From Pelobates cultripes (taxonomy: Eukaryota > Chordata > Amphibia > Anura > Pelobatidae): a stretch of 64,000 nt of DNA. The notes under the pieces were generated by a model. The model saw only the letters and a list, made by a program, of their open reading frames with translations. It searched no databases and was not told the DNA's origin. The stretch is taken from assembly GCA_933207985.1 (NCBI GenBank), contig OW240914.1, positions 128,503,099 through 128,567,098 of the forward strand, read 5' to 3'. Positions 63,298-64,000 of this stretch are shown piece by piece. Every line of letters starts with the position of its first letter. The first letter of the stretch is position 1. Both the position numbers and the translations under genes were made by a program.

Positions 63298-63723
63298 AAA
63301 ATCTCTTTCTGTATCTGTTGGGTTTATTCACTAAGCTGTGAGCTGACAGATCTCAGGTCAAAATAGTCAGGTTGGGAGCAATTTTCAGTTTAAACATGGG
63401 TTTAGGTCACTAAACTCATCCTTTAGTGAATAATCCTCTGGATCATAAATACGTAACCACATAACCAGGTTAACTAAAACAGAAATAATGTTGTGCATCA
63501 TCTTTTTTAAACATGACTAAGGAGAAAACAAAAAAAATAGATCTTTGTTTCCAGGGAGGAATCCCATGTCTCAATATATAAAGCAAAAGCAACTACACTT
63601 GGAAACATTTGCAGATTCTATTTCATATTTAATTTGCACGTTTTTGTACAGAAAAGTTCAGATTATCTTTAATAAAATACAATGTCATGGTAAAGAATTC
63701 AGAAAGAATTTTTTTTTTTTTGT

Positions 63724-64000
63724 TTAACTAGAGAATGGGAACCATAGAATTAAAACACTGAAATACAATAACTTATCTATACAGGATCTGGGTGCAGAAT
63801 TAACCCTTTCTTTGCTGGCAGATCCAGTTTCAGAGATGAATAGAGACCTGTGATGTGCTGAGGTGGTAACAGAATAATTAAACTCTTCTGCATAAGGAGT
63901 ATAAGGGTTACTTTTTGGAGTCCAAGTTTTTTTCTTGCAGGCTGTATTCAAACGTTCCTTCGTCAGAACATTCCAGGAAAGAATCGATCGGTCCTGCCTT
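63724..64000 (-). CDS. Possible C-terminal exon of a host gene, partial
   Basis: One minus-strand frame is open from the window edge to a stop at 63724-63726, giving about 91 residues with a non-repetitive, hydrophilic composition (SWNVLTKERLNTACKKKTW, then PKSNPYTPYAEEFNYS) and a hydrophobic end (YFSVLILWFPFSS). A second frame at the edge (SFLECSDEGTFEYSLQEKN) ends after about 31 codons and could be the real one instead. I do not recognise either protein. The lack of repeats around it and the long AT-rich stretch beyond support a terminal exon, but the start (splice acceptor) lies outside or cannot be picked. Confidence 0.3.
   Translation of the reverse strand, partial: RQDRSILSWNVLTKERLNTACKKKTWTPKSNPYTPYAEEFNYSVTTSAHHRSLFISETGSASKERVNSAPRSCIDKLLYFSVLILWFPFSS

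Larger units (their letters stand above)
60661..63723 (-). other. Candidate 3' UTR of a minus-strand gene
   Basis: On the minus strand an AATAAA signal (complement of TTTATT at 60685-60690, context TTCAATAAACTGG) lies about 3 kb after the stop at 63724. The interval is AT-rich, mostly free of recognisable repeats except the MITE at 62321-62867, and holds CA/TA microsatellites at 60757-60775 and 63268-63297. It is a proposal, not proven. Confidence 0.3.

Overview
The window looks like repeat-dense vertebrate nuclear DNA, most likely from an amphibian (probably a frog). The evidence is the mix of elements: an L1-clade LINE, CR1- and L2-clade LINEs, a Penelope-like element (PLE), a Gypsy-like LTR element, a DIRS-like inverted-repeat element, hAT-like and Tc1/mariner relics, and long TG/CA-rich microsatellites inside non-autonomous elements. 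Almost every long reading frame belongs to a transposable element. The only candidate host gene is a possible terminal exon on the minus strand at the right edge (63724-64000), with a long 3' UTR to its left.

Layout. 412-2285: inverted-repeat (DIRS-like) element split by a hAT-like MITE (1343-2017) with an 8-bp target duplication. 4532-11698: nearly complete L1 with a 15-bp target duplication, its ORF2 split by an ORF1-only L1 derivative (7201-9373). 11760-16080: GC-rich non-autonomous elements, microsatellites and minisatellites. 16651-16874: tRNA-derived SINE. 17200-17870: L1 fragment. 19320-21915: PLE with RT and a broken GIY-YIG domain. 22560-26550: Tc1 relic, PLE-type terminal sequence with a hammerhead-like motif, L2, hAT MITE, and a second Tc1/mariner relic split by another MITE. 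28059-33045: CR1 with an esterase ORF1, split by a solo LTR. 33046-38000: Gypsy-like LTR element with one 1184-codon frame.

A block of about 10.3 kb (22686-33045) appears again, nearly identical, at 40001-50220, starting exactly after a 100-N gap. This is either a very recent segmental duplication or, more likely, two haplotype contigs placed in tandem by the assembler. Copy number of a 39-bp and a 36-bp tandem repeat differs between the copies. One patch of about 1 kb is far more diverged than the rest.

The most unusual object is the LTR element at 33046-38000. Its frame keeps a gag-like N-terminus, a CCHC knuckle, a protease-like segment and an RT remnant whose catalytic positions are replaced. 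Between them it carries a segment that I recognise as the ELM2 region of the chromatin regulator MIER1 (residues about 259-351). This looks like capture of a spliced host mRNA by a retrotransposon. The right third of the window (50812-64000) holds LTR, CR1 and L1 fragments, two clean fold-back MITEs, and low-repeat AT-rich DNA that may be the 3' UTR of a minus-strand gene.
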